NCBI GenBank assembly: GCA_020226215.1
Contig: CM035235.1
Coordinates: 41,387,352-41,451,351 of the forward strand
Source: Sindora glabra
Taxonomy: Eukaryota > Streptophyta > Magnoliopsida > Fabales > Fabaceae
Reading direction: 5' to 3'
DNA length: 64,000 nucleotides
Made by a program: the position numbers and the translations under genes
Part shown: positions 23,401 to 35,312 of the stretch, piece by piece
How the letters are laid out: the number at the start of each line of letters is the position of its first letter
Position numbering within the stretch: position 1 is the first letter of the stretch
Notes under the pieces: model-generated
Databases searched by the model: none
Told to the model about the DNA's origin: nothing
Seen by the model: the letters and a program-made list of their open reading frames with translations, nothing else

Positions 23401-25364
23401 TATAATAAAATTTGATTATAATTTAAAAATATCTATCTACTAAAAAATAATACTTAATTGTAAATATAGTATTGCTTAATAGTAATATTTAAAGAGTTAT
23501 CTATCAATTTTTTTTAGAACAATCATTTTTTTTCAAGACAATAAAAGCCTCTAACAACGTTAAAATTTTAAACCACTTGGTTGATATGAACATATTAAAG
23601 GGTTATTAAAATTTTATATTCTTGATCATAAGATTTGATAAAATAAAATAAGAAATCAAATTTTTAAATAAAAAAGTAGATAATAAATTATTTAACAGCT
23701 CTCATATTATTTTTCATATGATAATTTTTTAAGAAAAGAAAGAATTAGTGGGGAGTTAAATCCATTCAAAGATGGGGATTATAAGATTTTTATGTGAATT
23801 AAATAGATGATGACTTCTGTGCCTTTAAATGTATAAAAGGTGTTTATATAATATTTAGTTTTTTGAAAAAATGAAAAGTGGATGCAAACCCCCCCAATCC
23901 CCTTTATATAGTATTATAGATTATTAGGCTATTTAGGTTTGCAAATAATTTGAGTCAAATGTAATGAATCTTAATCTCAACTCATATATTAATTAAGTTT
24001 GCCTTGTTTAGACTTGATTTATTTAAAGTTGAACTTGAATAAAGTTTTTCACAAATTAATATTAAATTGCTCTTGAGTAACTTGACTCATTTGTACTTCC
24101 AAGTCTTTTCAATTAAATACTATAAATAAGTAAATGAGTTAAGTAAGCAATTAACTAAATGTAATTCTAATCAATTTACTAAGAAAATTAATTAATAACT
24201 AAACCTTTCTAATTAATTGAATAAAATACTAAATGTTTGTAAACAAACTAATTAACATATAAGTGTTTTTAATTAATAATGAAACTAAGTAAATATTTTT
24301 AATTGACTACTCTAATTAAGTAAATAGATTAATTAAGTAATTAAATAAATAAACTAAACAATTTTCATTTGTAAGTGAATGAGAAAAAAATAAACTACCA
24401 ACCTTTATTTAAGCACAAAGAAAGTAGAAAGAATTGCAATATACATATCAATTATAATAAAAATCAACATTTGGTGCTATTTTTAAAATTATTGAGACAA
24501 ATAAGATGAAAGTTGTTAAAAAAAAATAGCATCTATAGTTATATGATGATTTTTTTTAATCTTACAAGAAAATGTAAGATGATGTTTAAATTAAACATTG
24601 ACATCTAATGTGAAGAGTAAAATTCATTATCAAATTAAGATATTGTTTATTTATGTAATCATCATCCAAAAGGCATATTAAAGGTGAACAAAAAAGATAT
24701 AAGATATTTACACATTGATTTTGTCATGAACAAATATGTAAAAGTATTCAAAAGTCTCCTTTGGAATGCAACCACCATTTATTTGAAAACATGTATGTCT
24801 TAGACATCAATTTTGAGTTAATAATTAGTGCTTTTAGTTGTTTCAATTGCCTATATATTTCACACTGTCTCTCCATTTGAAATCATCTCAATGATATCTT
24901 AACCTCTATTATCTAATTTTAACATTTGTTTCAAGAAGAGAAAAATAAATCCTTTAACACTTCATCTAACATTTTTATAAACATTATAGAATCCAATTAT
25001 TATTTTTTTATCATGTCATCTACGTGTGTTGGATGAGATAGGGAGGGAACTATTTTCCCCCTTCTTGAATGCATGTTGGGATTAGTAATTAAGACAAATA
25101 TATTGCCTAAATCCATAATTTACCAATATCTGACTTGCAGTAATAGGAGATGATAGATTCAAGCATTGGCACGAAGTTTGGCAGTGGGATTAGAAGATTA
25201 AAGTCCTTTTTTTCTTCATTTAAAAATATTGCAAATTTTGTATTTATTGATGTGACAATATATATAAATAAAATTGTAGAATAAATTTTCTTCTATTAAT
25301 ATCTTCTTTCTCATATTTTTATTATCACTAGTATAAAATTGATGATTTACATCAATTGACAAAT
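20496..25364. other. AT-rich intergenic DNA with transposon ends
   Basis: No gene is recognisable. It contains a Harbinger-type terminus at about 21600-21875 and a pair of related inverted sequences near 22560 and 24097, described separately. The rest is poly-A/T and ATTAA-rich sequence. Confidence 0.45.
21600..21878. mobile_element. PIF/Harbinger-type terminus (orphan end)
   Basis: The sequence GCAAATCAAATGACCCC ends at 21875 and is followed by TTA. This matches the right end of the Harbinger element at 57089 (GCGAATCAAATGACCCC followed by TAA). Inward it is AT-rich with repeated CTTCCTATA motifs. No matching GGGGTC left end was found upstream, so this is a truncated or diverged copy or MITE. 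Confidence 0.5.
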
Positions 25365-25369
25365 GTTAG

Positions 25370-26849
25370 TGACCGTGATCCTACAAGTGCACGGGTTAAG
25401 TCGAGTTATAGTATAAAAGATATCGTCTCCACAGGGATTAAACGTTGAATACTAACTGAATTTCAAGGAAAATTATCTAGGCGTATCGATTAATATTGGG
25501 AATTAAGGATAAAAGGTAAAACAGAGCTTAGTTATCAAAAAGGTTTAATTCAATGAAATGAAAGCGTACTCAGCTTAAGGTTCCCTTGTACATTTCATTA
25601 TGGGATGAATATAATCCTCTAACTTAGTTTACTGTTAATTTAGATTGCTGGATTACCAAAAATAAGCTATACCTCATTGCAAGGCTACTAGCTACTAACC
25701 AAAAGATTAAGTGCCCAGAATTTCTCTAGTAATCACTCATCTAGGTTGCATTAACATTGCTTTAGAATCCATTTTCAGACATTTCATCCTGTGCAAAAGA
25801 ATCCAATTAGCTTAATTCCTAAGTCTAATTGATATTCCCAATGGTCATGCAAGGTTCGATTAATTAATTGGTCATTTCAACCTGGAATCAATTAATCCAT
25901 AACACAAATCCAATATTCCGGAAGTACTGGTTTGTTCAAGTACAAAATAGCATAATCAAATCATAAATCAACAGTAAATTAAGCTAGATTATATAAAATT
26001 TAATTCCATAAATCCATGAACAAGTTCACCCAGGATGAGTACAAGGGTTTAGTGTGAAAACATTACAAAATTAGAAGAAAACTAGAAAACAGAGAGGGAA
26101 TTCAAACAATTTATGAAGCTTTACAAATTCCTTACTTGAATCTTCAATCTTTTGCTTGAATCCACAGTTAGAAGTTGCCCTTGGTGAGTTTGGGTCTCTC
26201 CTAGGGTCTCTCCCAGCAGCTCCTCTTTTAATTTTCGATTTCTCCTCCTTCCTTTTCAAAATTTCGCGCAAAACTTATATGGGAAATGTACACGGGGAGC
26301 GACATGGCCCGTGTTTTACCCCGTATTTCTCAGCGAAAGTTGAGCAGCATGATACACGAGGTGCGACACTCCTCGTGTTTACTTACGAAGTGTCAAGCAG
26401 TATGGTACACGGGGTATGACATGGCCTATGTTGTACCTCGTGTTCTTCTGCGAAAGATGGTCAGCATGGTACACGGGGTGCGACACTCCCTGTGTTTATC
26501 TAAGAAGTGAAGGGCAGTATGATACACGGGGTATGACACGGCCCGTGTTTGCCCTCGTGTTCTTCTCTGAGCAGTTCAGTGAAGCCTCGAAGTAGTCCAG
26601 AAGGATACACGACCTTTCACAGGGGGTTCCCATACCCCGTGTTCTTTGTCAGGTGGGCAAATTTGCTTCGATTCTCCACAATTTGCATGATTTTGCCTCC
26701 GGATCCTTTTCTAATGCTCAAATGTGTCATTTCAAAACCTGAAAACAAAATATCAAGCATCTAAGTATCCTTTTCAATCAATTTGCACAAGATACTAAGT
26801 AAATATATGATGAAACACATAGAAATTAAGTGCAATTGTGCATTTATCA
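25370..26849 (-). repeat. Athila 3' LTR (1480 bp)
   Basis: On the minus strand it starts TGATAAATGCAC (at 26849) and ends GGATCACGGTCA (at 25370), so it has the usual TG...CA ends. It is the same length as the 5' LTR at 36886-38365. It contains six units of a palindromic ACACGGGG minisatellite at about 26285-26645. Compared with the other LTR, this copy has more C-to-T and G-to-A changes inside the minisatellite. It borders a polypurine tract at 26850-26864 and the target duplication at 25365-25369. Confidence 0.97.
26285..26645. repeat. Palindromic minisatellite in the 3' LTR
   Basis: Units of about 62-65 bp are built around ACACGGGGTATGACACGG followed by CCCGTGTTGTACCCCGTGT. The outer arms ACACGGGGTA and TACCCCGTGT pair, and the inner arms ACACGG and CCGTGT pair, so each unit can fold into a long hairpin. 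Units are separated by linkers such as TTCTTCTGCGAAAGATGGTC. The same array occurs in the 5' LTR (about 37800-38165), and related units occur in the internal region (30520-31000). Confidence 0.9.
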
Positions 26850-26864
26850 ATTCCCCCACACTTG
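26850..26864 (-). other. Polypurine tract next to the 3' LTR
   Basis: On the minus strand AAGTGTGGGGGAAT lies immediately upstream of the 3' LTR start TGATAAATG. It would prime plus-strand DNA synthesis. A very similar AAGTGTGGGGGAGC occurs about 1.4 kb further upstream at 28252-28265. Confidence 0.85.
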
Positions 26865-27389
26865 AATCTTGCTCGTCCTCAAGTAAGGAAGTAAGAGAAT
26901 AAAAAATCTACTCTAATTTTTTATTCTTTCCTCACCCTTTTTTTTTTAACAAAAAAATCAGGCAATCATTCAACGAATCAAAGATTAGGATCAAGTCATG
27001 CCAAGTAACTAAATGAAAATAAAGCAACTAATTAAGTCAATCCTCAACATAAAAGCAAAAGAGAATATCCTCACAGGTAAAGTATTTACTCACACTCTCA
27101 AGATTAGGTTTGTGTATACTCTCAAATCAATCAGCTCAAGACTTAATTCTACCATATGCTTGCAAAAACTCTAATCTCCACTACTATATTGTAAAATGCA
27201 TGCAAATCAGAGGACTTTGTTAGGGAAAATGGTGAGGATAGGGGAAAGGAAAATCAAAGGATGAAAAATGATAGAGTTAGAGAAGGGAAAAGACACATTG
27301 GTCATGAGTTTGACTATTGTCGAGTTCCATTACTCAGCTTAACATATTACCTTGCTTCAACCCTTGCTTCAACCTCCATTCTTCCTTTT

Positions 27390-27430
<41 letters not shown>

Positions 27431-28658
27431 AATCAACAAACAAAACCTTTTCTTCTTCTTCTTCTCAAATAATTTATTTGACACCATTTTTTTATTTATG
27501 GTGTTTTATTTTTTGTTTTATTATTTGTTTGATTATTTTTTTTTTAAACAATCAAAGCTATAAATCAACTTATCCAACTAACAGCACTAAGTAAGGACCT
27601 TTAAGTGATAGCCAAACTCATATAATGTGTCTAAGTTCCCTTAAACTCTAAGGTTCAAGTTTACTTGGGCAGTAGCTTTAGATGTACATAGTATGGCTAG
27701 GCTAGAAATGAGGATCCAAGGCTCAAAGTGGCTAACTAGGGGAAAAGTTGAAAATAGTTTAGGGTATAACAAAGAAAAGGATTCAAATAAGCAAAATAAA
27801 TAAAAAAGGTGAAGAAACATGGCCTTATCATTTTTGACATGCAAAATACATAAAATGTAGCATCAAAAAGAGCAAATGCAAGTTCTAGAGCAAAAAGTCA
27901 AGAGTGATGACATAATCCCTCAAGAAAAAAAATGAGCTTTAATTTTTAATGTGAAAATTACTCAAAAGGCTTAAATCTCACAAGGATCAATTATGCTCAT
28001 TACTCTTAGCTTCAAGCTTTAGATTTTCCTTATTAAGTTACCAAATAATCATTAAAGGAGCAAGGCATGAACCAATCACTTTATTCAAAAGATTGCCCTA
28101 AAAACTTAATTTTTTTTATTATATATATATATATTTACATTTTTAATTAATTTTTTAATTTTTTTATATCATTGAAATTGGAGCAAATTTCAGTACTCTA
28201 AATCAATCAAGCAAGTTCAAGTGTAAGACATTGCAAAGCATTCTAAACACTGCTCCCCCACACTTAAAATTGGACATTGTCCTCAATGCACAAATAAGGT
28301 AAATGGGAAAAGAGACAAAGAAAAGATGGGGGACTGAAACTTCCCTAACAAGTGGAGCATGGTGGCCCAGTATAGATTATGACTTCAGGGAGATCCAGAA
28401 GCAGAGACAAATTAGGAGAGAGAGAGAGGAGACTGATAATCTAAAAGAAAGAAAATGCAATATTAGAAAAAAAATATGCTGTTAGTTATTACAGACATTA
28501 ATATTAAAAGTGCAAGAAAATAAAAGAGAAATAACTAAAATAATAACAAGTAAATGAAAGTGCATAGTCAATATAAGTACAGACCAGATAAATGGAAGTA
28601 GAGAGTAGAAATAAGTAAAAAGAAAAAGGATATAAAAAGGAAAAATAAATTATCCAAG
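26865..28658 (-). other. Athila 3' spacer
   Basis: Non-coding part of the element between the env-like ORF and the polypurine tract. It contains a (TA)n tract at 27395-27426, a shorter one near 28120, and a second polypurine-like tract at 28252-28265. The short open frames within it have no recognisable domain. Confidence 0.6.
27395..27426. repeat. (TA)n microsatellite
   Basis: A 32-bp TA run inside the Athila 3' spacer, next to a TTC-rich stretch. Confidence 0.95.
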
Positions 28659-29852
28659 CTACTGAGTAGGAGGGTTCGGATCAGCTGGGGAAAAGGGGTG
28701 GAAAAGCTGGAACAGGGGCTCGACCATGCTCCCAATATGTCTGGAGCGCCTATCCAAGTCGTCATAAAGACCTTCAATCCTCGTCTGACGGTCGGAGATA
28801 AGGCGAAGCTCAGCCAGAATCTGCTGCTGACTAGATAGTATGTCCCGGAAGTAGGCCTCGGATGAAACTCTGCCCCCCACAGAAGATGATGGACCCATAT
28901 CAGGCGCTGCATCATGATCGCCATCATCTCCTGGAATACCATGCTCCTCCTCATGGGGCTGCTGCTGCACAGGTTGGATCCCCATAGCCAGAAGAATGCC
29001 CCTTCGAAGGGGTGTCATGTGGGATGCTATGGTGAGGGATCCATACGGTCTATCAAAGACGCCTAACCGCTTGGCTAGTCTGGTAACATATGGACCAGCA
29101 ATAATGCTTGCAGCTCTCCTATCTGATGCCGGAGTCGAGAAGAAGTGGGCAAATGCACCTCCAATGTGAATAGGCACTCTCTGAATCATGCTATATAGGA
29201 AGAGTACATCAGCAATGCTCACGACCCCATGACTGTGCCCCTGACCACTCAAAGTGTGACTGAAGATGGAGTGGATCACTCGCCAGGCAACTCTCTTGAG
29301 GCTAGATGCCTTGCTCTTTGTGGGATCATAAGTGTTCCCGGTAGCAATGTCAGTCCATACTCGCCACTCCTGGGTCCCGTGGGGTAGTCCTATCAGCATG
29401 TCATGATACTCGGGAGTGGTCACAAACTCCTTAGAATAAAGTCCTAGGTGCACTGAGAGCTAATTCACACTCATGGAATATGCAACTCCTCCGAGTCGGA
29501 ACTACACTGTGTCGGTCGAATCAACTGTTCTGAAATATCTCTCTAGATAGAATGTACTAAGAAACTCCAAAGTAAGCTCCTTGTAGGTAGGCTCTATAAT
29601 TTGAAAGAAGATCTCCCAAGCACCTACACTAATGAGCTCACGGATCTCATCCTCCAGGCCGAACTCTCTCAAAATAGCCCAATCTAGGTATCGACCTTCT
29701 ACAAACGACTGGTCCTTATGTCTATGAAAGGCTTGAATATGAGCATCTTCTATGAACTCCAAGAATGAGTGTGTTGGTCCTCTAAAGGAGGTCCCTCTAG
29801 AAGTACCACCCTTGGTTGTTTTCCTGGCAGTTGTCTTTTGCCTCTTTGACAT
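28659..29852 (-). pseudogene. Athila env-like (third) ORF, two in-frame stops
   Basis: From ATG at 29852 the minus strand reads a basic N-terminus (KRQKTTARKTTKGG), then YLDWAILREFGLEDEI, VGAWEIFFQI and TYKELTLEFLSTF, which resemble the plant Athila ORF family. The frame continues past two TAG codons (29502-29504 and 29460-29462) into VHLGLYSKEFVTT and on to the stop at 28659, about 398 codons in all. The C-terminal half has a Gln/Glu-rich patch and a predicted helical segment, SSQQQILAELRLISDRQTR. The role of this protein in plants is unknown; an envelope role is inferred only from its position. A CTTTTGCAG acceptor just upstream suggests expression from a spliced RNA. Confidence 0.85.
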
Positions 29853-31257
29853 GGTCTGCAAAAGAAAATTGACTAAGTGAGAGAGAGTATTGAGAGTTTG
29901 TCAGTCAGCAGATTCCAAAGGCAATAGTTCAGCATGCAATTTCAATATCATCCAATGTCAAATGAAATACAATTCAAAGGTCAATGCCATCAATGCAGAT
30001 AAGTGGTCATATCAATGAGGTAAAGCAGGCAATTAGTCAATCAATCACTAAACTTCAAGGGATTTAAATGCAATCAATTAAACATTTCAAGACCTATTAA
30101 TTAAACATTTCAATCAATCAATCAATTAAAGATGCAGATTCAATCAATCAAGGATCAAACCTCAAAGGATATGAACATTCCTATGAATTCTAACATGCAT
30201 TGAGGTTCAATAAACATAAGTAATTGCAAATTACTTCAAAAATTTCAAAGAAAATGCTCTTACCTTGTGAATTGTAGATGAAAACCCCAAGTTCTTGTTG
30301 AAATCACAAGAGGAATCTAAATCGTGAAATCAAACCGATTAAATTGAAATCAAGCAGCAAAATCACTTCAAATAGCCAAATAAAGCACTTTAATCAATGG
30401 ATTTCGGCAAGATGATGACCGAAAATGAAGATAGAGAGATTAGGGCACGGAGGAAGATGAAGAAAATAAGGGAAAATGAAGGAAAATCTGGGTTTTTCAC
30501 CATTAAAAGCTCGTCCGCCCAGGAACACGGGGTCTGACATTGCCCATGTGGTACCCCGTGTTTCTCTGCGGATGAGTGTTCTGGGTTTCGCAAACTTACA
30601 TGGGGTCTGACATACCCCGTGTTCTTCTTTGTGTTTCTCTCTGAAAGATTGTAACAAACTTCACAGTAGTACACGGGGTTAAACACGACCCGTGTTGTAC
30701 CCCGTGTTTCTCTCTAGAAGGGTCATGTTCAAAAATCCTTATCATTGGTTCAACTAGTGAGGTACACGGGGTAGGACACGTCCTGTGTTTAACACCGTGT
30801 ATCTCACTAAACTTGCATGAAAATCACAAAACTTTTATACGAACCAGACAGTGAGGAACACGGGGTATGACACATCCCGTGTTCAACACCGTGTTTCTCA
30901 CTGGGCTGCAATGAAAATCATAAGTCCTTTTATACTGGCTAGGCAGTGAGGTACACGGGGTATGACACGGCCCGTGTTGTACACCATGTATCTCACTGGA
31001 CTGCGTTTTGAGCCTTCTGTGCAAGAAAACAAACAACAATCATGCATTCATGCCTAATTTACCCCAGAGACAGAGACCAAGTGCAAAAATGAACATTCCT
31101 AAATCGACAACTCATGACTTATATGCCTCAACTACTCAGAAACTTAGATTGTAAAGGAAAAAAAACTAAGAATTAAAAGCAAGAAAACAGAGAAATAAAC
31201 TTGGGTTGCCTCCCAAGAAGCACTTGTTTATGGTCATAAGCTCGACCCCTATTTTTA
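29853..31257 (-). other. Athila spacer between integrase and env-like ORF
   Basis: Non-coding, with AATCAATC-rich sequence at 29930-30200 and a palindromic repeat array at 30520-31000 (separate entry). Short open frames within the array are consequences of the repeats. Confidence 0.65.
30520..31000. repeat. Palindromic ACACGGGG repeats in the Athila interior
   Basis: Six copies of the hairpin unit seen in the LTRs (outer arms ACACGGGGT and ACCCCGTGT, inner arms ACACGG and CCGTGT) start near 30524, 30597, 30671, 30762, 30853 and 30952. Spacing is less regular than in the LTRs (about 75-100 bp). The linkers differ from the LTR linkers, and several share AGTGAGGTACACGG and TATCTCACTGG, so the hairpin is preserved while the linkers vary. 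Confidence 0.88.
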
Positions 31258-32685
31258 TCAGTCTGGAGCTGCCATTAGTGGTGGCCCGGCAACATAATGC
31301 TTCAATCTCTGGCCATTAACTTTGAAATTACCGATGCTTTCACTCCAAATTTTCACAGCTCCAAACGGATACACCTTCCTCACAAGATATGGTCCAGTCC
31401 ACCTTGTCTTAAGCTTCCCTGGGAAGAGCTTGAATCTAGAACTGAACAACAGCACCAAGTCTCCTTCATGAAATTCCCGTCTGAGAATACGCTTGTCGTG
31501 CCAAGCCTTTGTTCTTTCTTTATACATCTTGGCATTGTCGTAAGCTTCATTTCTCAGTTCATCAAGCTCAAGAAGTTAGAGCTTCCTTTTCTCCCCAGCA
31601 GATTGCAAATCAAAGTTGAGCAACTTGATTGCCCAATACGCTTTGTGTTCAATCTCTACTGGCAAATGACAGTGCTTCCCATAGATAAGCCGAAATGGTG
31701 CCATTCCAATGGGAGTTTTAAAAGCAGTTCTATAGGCCCATAAGGCATCATCCAACTTGAGTGCCCAATTCTTCCTTGATCTAAACACAGTCTTCTCCAA
31801 TATGCACTTAACTTCTCTATTGGAAAGCTCCATTTGCCCACTGGTTTGAGGGTGATATGGAGTAGAGATCTTATAGGTTACTCCATATCCTTTCAAGAGG
31901 GATTGGAATTGATGGGCAATGAAATGAGAACCTCCATCACTGATGACAGCTCTAGGTATCCCAAACCTAGGAAACAACACCTTCTTGAAAAATCGAACCA
32001 CAGCTTTTGCATTACAAGTCCGAGTGGCAATTACTTCCACCCATTTGGAAACATAGTTAACCGCCACAAGTATATATCTATTGCTGCAAGAAGGTGGGAA
32101 TGGTCCCATGAAATCAATTCCCCAGACATCAAATATTTCAACTTCCAGAATGTTGTTTAAAGGCATCTCATGCCTTTTTGATATATTACCAACCCTTTGG
32201 CACTGGTCACAAGAAGTGACATAATGGTGAACATCCTTGAAAAGAGTCGGCCAATAAAAACCCACCTGGGCAATCTTCAAAGTTGTTCTTGAAGTGTCAA
32301 AGTGTCCTCCATATGGAGAGGAGTGACAATGGAACAAGATGCTTGCAATTTCTTCCTCAGGCACGCACCTTCTAAACAGGCCATTTGCACATCTTCTGTA
32401 GAGGAAAGGCTCATCCCAAAAGTAGTGTTTCATTTCTGCTAAGAACTTCTTTTTCTGTTGATGCCCTGCATCCGGAGGTAAAACACCACTCACAATGTAA
32501 TTCATATAGTCTGCAAACCATGGGATGGCTGAAGAAGAGACAGCCAACAGATAGTCATCAGGAAGGGAATCGTTTATTGGCATCTCCTTATCTTCCTCAT
32601 CATCTAACTCTTGCTTCAATCTAGAAAGGTGATCAGCCACAACATTTTCAGTACCCTTCTTATCTCGAATTTTCAGATTGAATTC
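31258..32685 (-). pseudogene. Athila integrase region
   Basis: A zinc-binding H2C2 segment (HCHSSPYGGHF, then CDQCQR) precedes the DDE core: WGIDFMGPFP (first D), VISDGGSHFI (second D) and the helix after YHPQTSGQ, where E is expected (QMELSNREVK). After a TAA at 31576 the frame continues through KAWHDKRILRREFHEGDLVLL to the C-terminal region LKTRWTGPYLVRKVYP and ends at TGA 31258. No chromodomain is visible, as expected for Athila. It would insert the cDNA into the genome. Confidence 0.92.
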
Positions 32686-33780
32686 TTATAATAAAAGAAT
32701 CCATCTAATTAGACGAGGTTTAGCTTCCTTCTTGCTTAAAAGGTACCGGATGGCTGCATGATCCGTGAAGACTATCACCTTGGAATCCACTAAATAGGAT
32801 CGAAACTTGTCAACTGCATAAACTACCACAAGAAGTTCCTTTTCGGTTGTGGCATAGTTCAGTTGAGCTTCATCCAAGGTCTTGCTGGCATAGTATATGG
32901 CATGAACTTTCCTATCCTTCCTTTGGCCAAGTACCGCTCCTATTGCATAGTCGCTAGCATCGCACATCACCTCAAATGGTAGATTCCAATCCGATGCTTG
33001 CATGATTGGGGCGGAAATTAAAGCTTTCTTTAACCTGCAAAATGCATCCAAACAATCTTGATTAAAATAAAAAACAACATCTTTAGCAAGCAGGTTAGTT
33101 AGTGGTTTGGCAATTTTAGAGAAATCCTTGATGAAACGTCGGTAGAAACTGGCGTGTCCCAGAAAACTCCTCACTCCCTTTACAGAAGTTGAGGGAGGCA
33201 ATTTCTCTATGATGTCCACCTTAGCCTTGTCTACCTTAATACTATGCTCAGATACTTGATGGCCAAGGACAATCCCTTCTCTTACCATAAAATGACATTT
33301 CTCCCAATTGAGAACTAAATTTACCTCCTCACATCTCTGCAACACTTGAGATAAATTAGTCAAATAATTATCAAAGGAAGTACCATAAACAGAAAAATCA
33401 TCCATAAAAAATTCCATGATATTTTCAATAAAATCAAAGAAGATAGCCATCATACAACGCTGAAATGTAGCAGGAGCATTACACAGACCAAAAGGCATTC
33501 TTCTATATGCAAAAGTACTATAAGGACATGTAAATGTAGTCTTTTCCTGATCATTTGGATGTATAGGAATTTGGAAGAAACCAGAATAACCATCTAAATA
33601 ATAGAAATGTGAATGCTTAGCTAACCTTTCCAAAGTTTGATCAATGAAGGGAAAAGGGAAATGGTCTTTTCGGGTTGCCTTGTTTAATTTCCTATAATCT
33701 ATACACATTCTCCAACCCGTGACAGTTCTAGTGAGAATTAGCTCATTATTTTCATTTTTTACCACAGTTAACCCCCTTTC
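32686..33780 (-). pseudogene. Athila reverse transcriptase and RNase H region
   Basis: RT motifs are in order: WRMCIDYRKLN, YYLDGYSGFFQIPIHP, TFAYRRMPFGLCNAPATFQR, the catalytic FMDDFSVYG at about 33385-33410 (both aspartates kept), and SFLGHASFYRRFIKDFS. RNase H follows with VMCDASDYAIGAVLGQ, YYASKTLDEAQLNYATTEKE and FTDHAAIRYL. The block is open from the frameshift near 33776 to TAA at 32686, and the active-site residues I can place look intact. It would copy genomic RNA into DNA in the particle. Confidence 0.94.
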
Positions 33781-33809
33781 TTAGGAACAACATGAACCAG
33801 ACTAACCCA

Positions 33810-35312
33810 CTAGCTATCTGAAATTGGGTAAATTACCCCAGCATCTAGCAATTTCACTATTTCCTTTTTTACAACTTCTTTCATATTGGGGTTCAACCTT
33901 CTTTGATGTTCAATGGAGGGCTTACTATTTTCCTCCATCAATATCCTATGCATGCATATTGAAGGACTAATCCCTTTTAAATCAGAAATTGTATACCCCA
34001 AAGCTTTTCTATGAGATCTAAGCTGCCTAAGTAATTTTTCTGTTTCAAGAGCAGTTAGATTTGCATTAACTATCACAGGATTAGTGGAGTGGGGTCCTAG
34101 AAACTCATACCTGAGGGTAGATGGGAGAGGTTTCAATTCTATCTTAGGTGGTGTGTCTTCCTCAGTGGTGGTATTGTTGGACTCCACTTCCAATGATTCA
34201 ATTGCTGCTTCAGGGAGGGGAAGTGGTGGGCTTGCTTCCAAAAACTTTGCATATGCAGCAGTTTCCTCATTTTCAATCACTCCATTTGTGACTAGACATG
34301 CTTCAAGTGGGTCTTGAAGGTACCCTAGTAGAAGGGTTTCTTTCACAGCTTTGTCTAGCACATTTACCCTGCAAATTGAATCTTCACAAATAGGTAATTT
34401 AATCGATTCATTCAAATTAAATTCAACATTTTCATCCCCAATAAATAATGAAAGTCTTCCATTTTTGACATCAATTAAAGCACCCGCAGTGGCTAAAAAG
34501 GGTCTACCCAAAATGATAGGGATTTATGAATCCTCTTCCATTTCAAGCACAACAAAATCAACAGGAATAAAGAACTTACCAACCTTGATAGGTATATCCT
34601 CAAGAATACCTACTGGATATTTCATTGAACGGTCAGCTAGTTGAAGAGAAACTGTGGTGGGCTTCATCTCGTCTATATTCAGCCTCTTTGCAACTGACAA
34701 TGGCATGAAGCTCACACTTGCTCCCAAATCACACAATGCTCGGTCAATTGGAACATTTCCAATCACACAAGGAATAGAGAAGCCGCCTGGGTCCTTTAGC
34801 TTAGGAGGTAGTTTGTTCTGGATGATGGCACTACACTCCTCCGTTAGGGCTACAGTTTCATGCTCCTCTAGCTTCCTTTTGTTTGAGAGAATGTCCTTCA
34901 AGAATTTTGCATATGATGACATTTGTGAAAGAGCATCAGTGAAGGGGATATTGATGTACAACTTCTTCAAAACTTCTAAGAACTTTCCAAACTGCTTATC
35001 AAGTTTAGCCTTTGCTAATATTTGAGGATAAGGAATAGGCGGTTTGTATGGTTCTGGAGGGACATATTTTGACTTTTCAGGTAATTCCCCTTCTTTCACT
35101 TCAACATCATTAGGAATTGAGGCCTTTTTGCCTTCTTTCTGCTTTTCCCCCACACTTATCTCTTCTTCACCTTCTTGAGTGGCATTTGGATCCTTCAATA
35201 GCCTTCCACTCCTAAGAGTTATTGCCTTACAATGCTCCTTAGGATTTGATTCAGGTTGAGCAGGGAGTTGACCAAAAGCTCTAGAAGAAGATGCAGAAGC
35301 TTGTTGAGCTAT
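33810..35312 (-). pseudogene. Athila protease region
   Basis: Downstream of Gag the frame carries a Lys/Glu/Pro-rich linker, then a retropepsin-like domain. Visible are IPCVIGNVPIDRALCDLGAS, with DLGAS as the active-site loop, then LADRSMKYPVGILEDI, and after a TAA at 34524 the flap-distal ILGRPFLATAGALID. A linker of about 200 residues leads to the RT, ending at a TAG at 33810. The protease would process the polyprotein. Confidence 0.9.

Noticed and set aside
26285..26645. GC-rich palindromes read as transcription terminators
   Set aside because: They occur in tandem in a eukaryotic LTR without T tracts; rho-independent termination does not apply.
26071..26764. Several open frames in the 3' LTR, repeated in the 5' LTR at 37587-38111
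   Set aside because: They follow the palindromic minisatellite in several frames and differ between the two LTRs only by random changes; no domain is present.
30390..31039. Minus-strand open frames in the Athila spacer
   Set aside because: They translate the palindromic repeats, and the frames overlap each other with no family resemblance.
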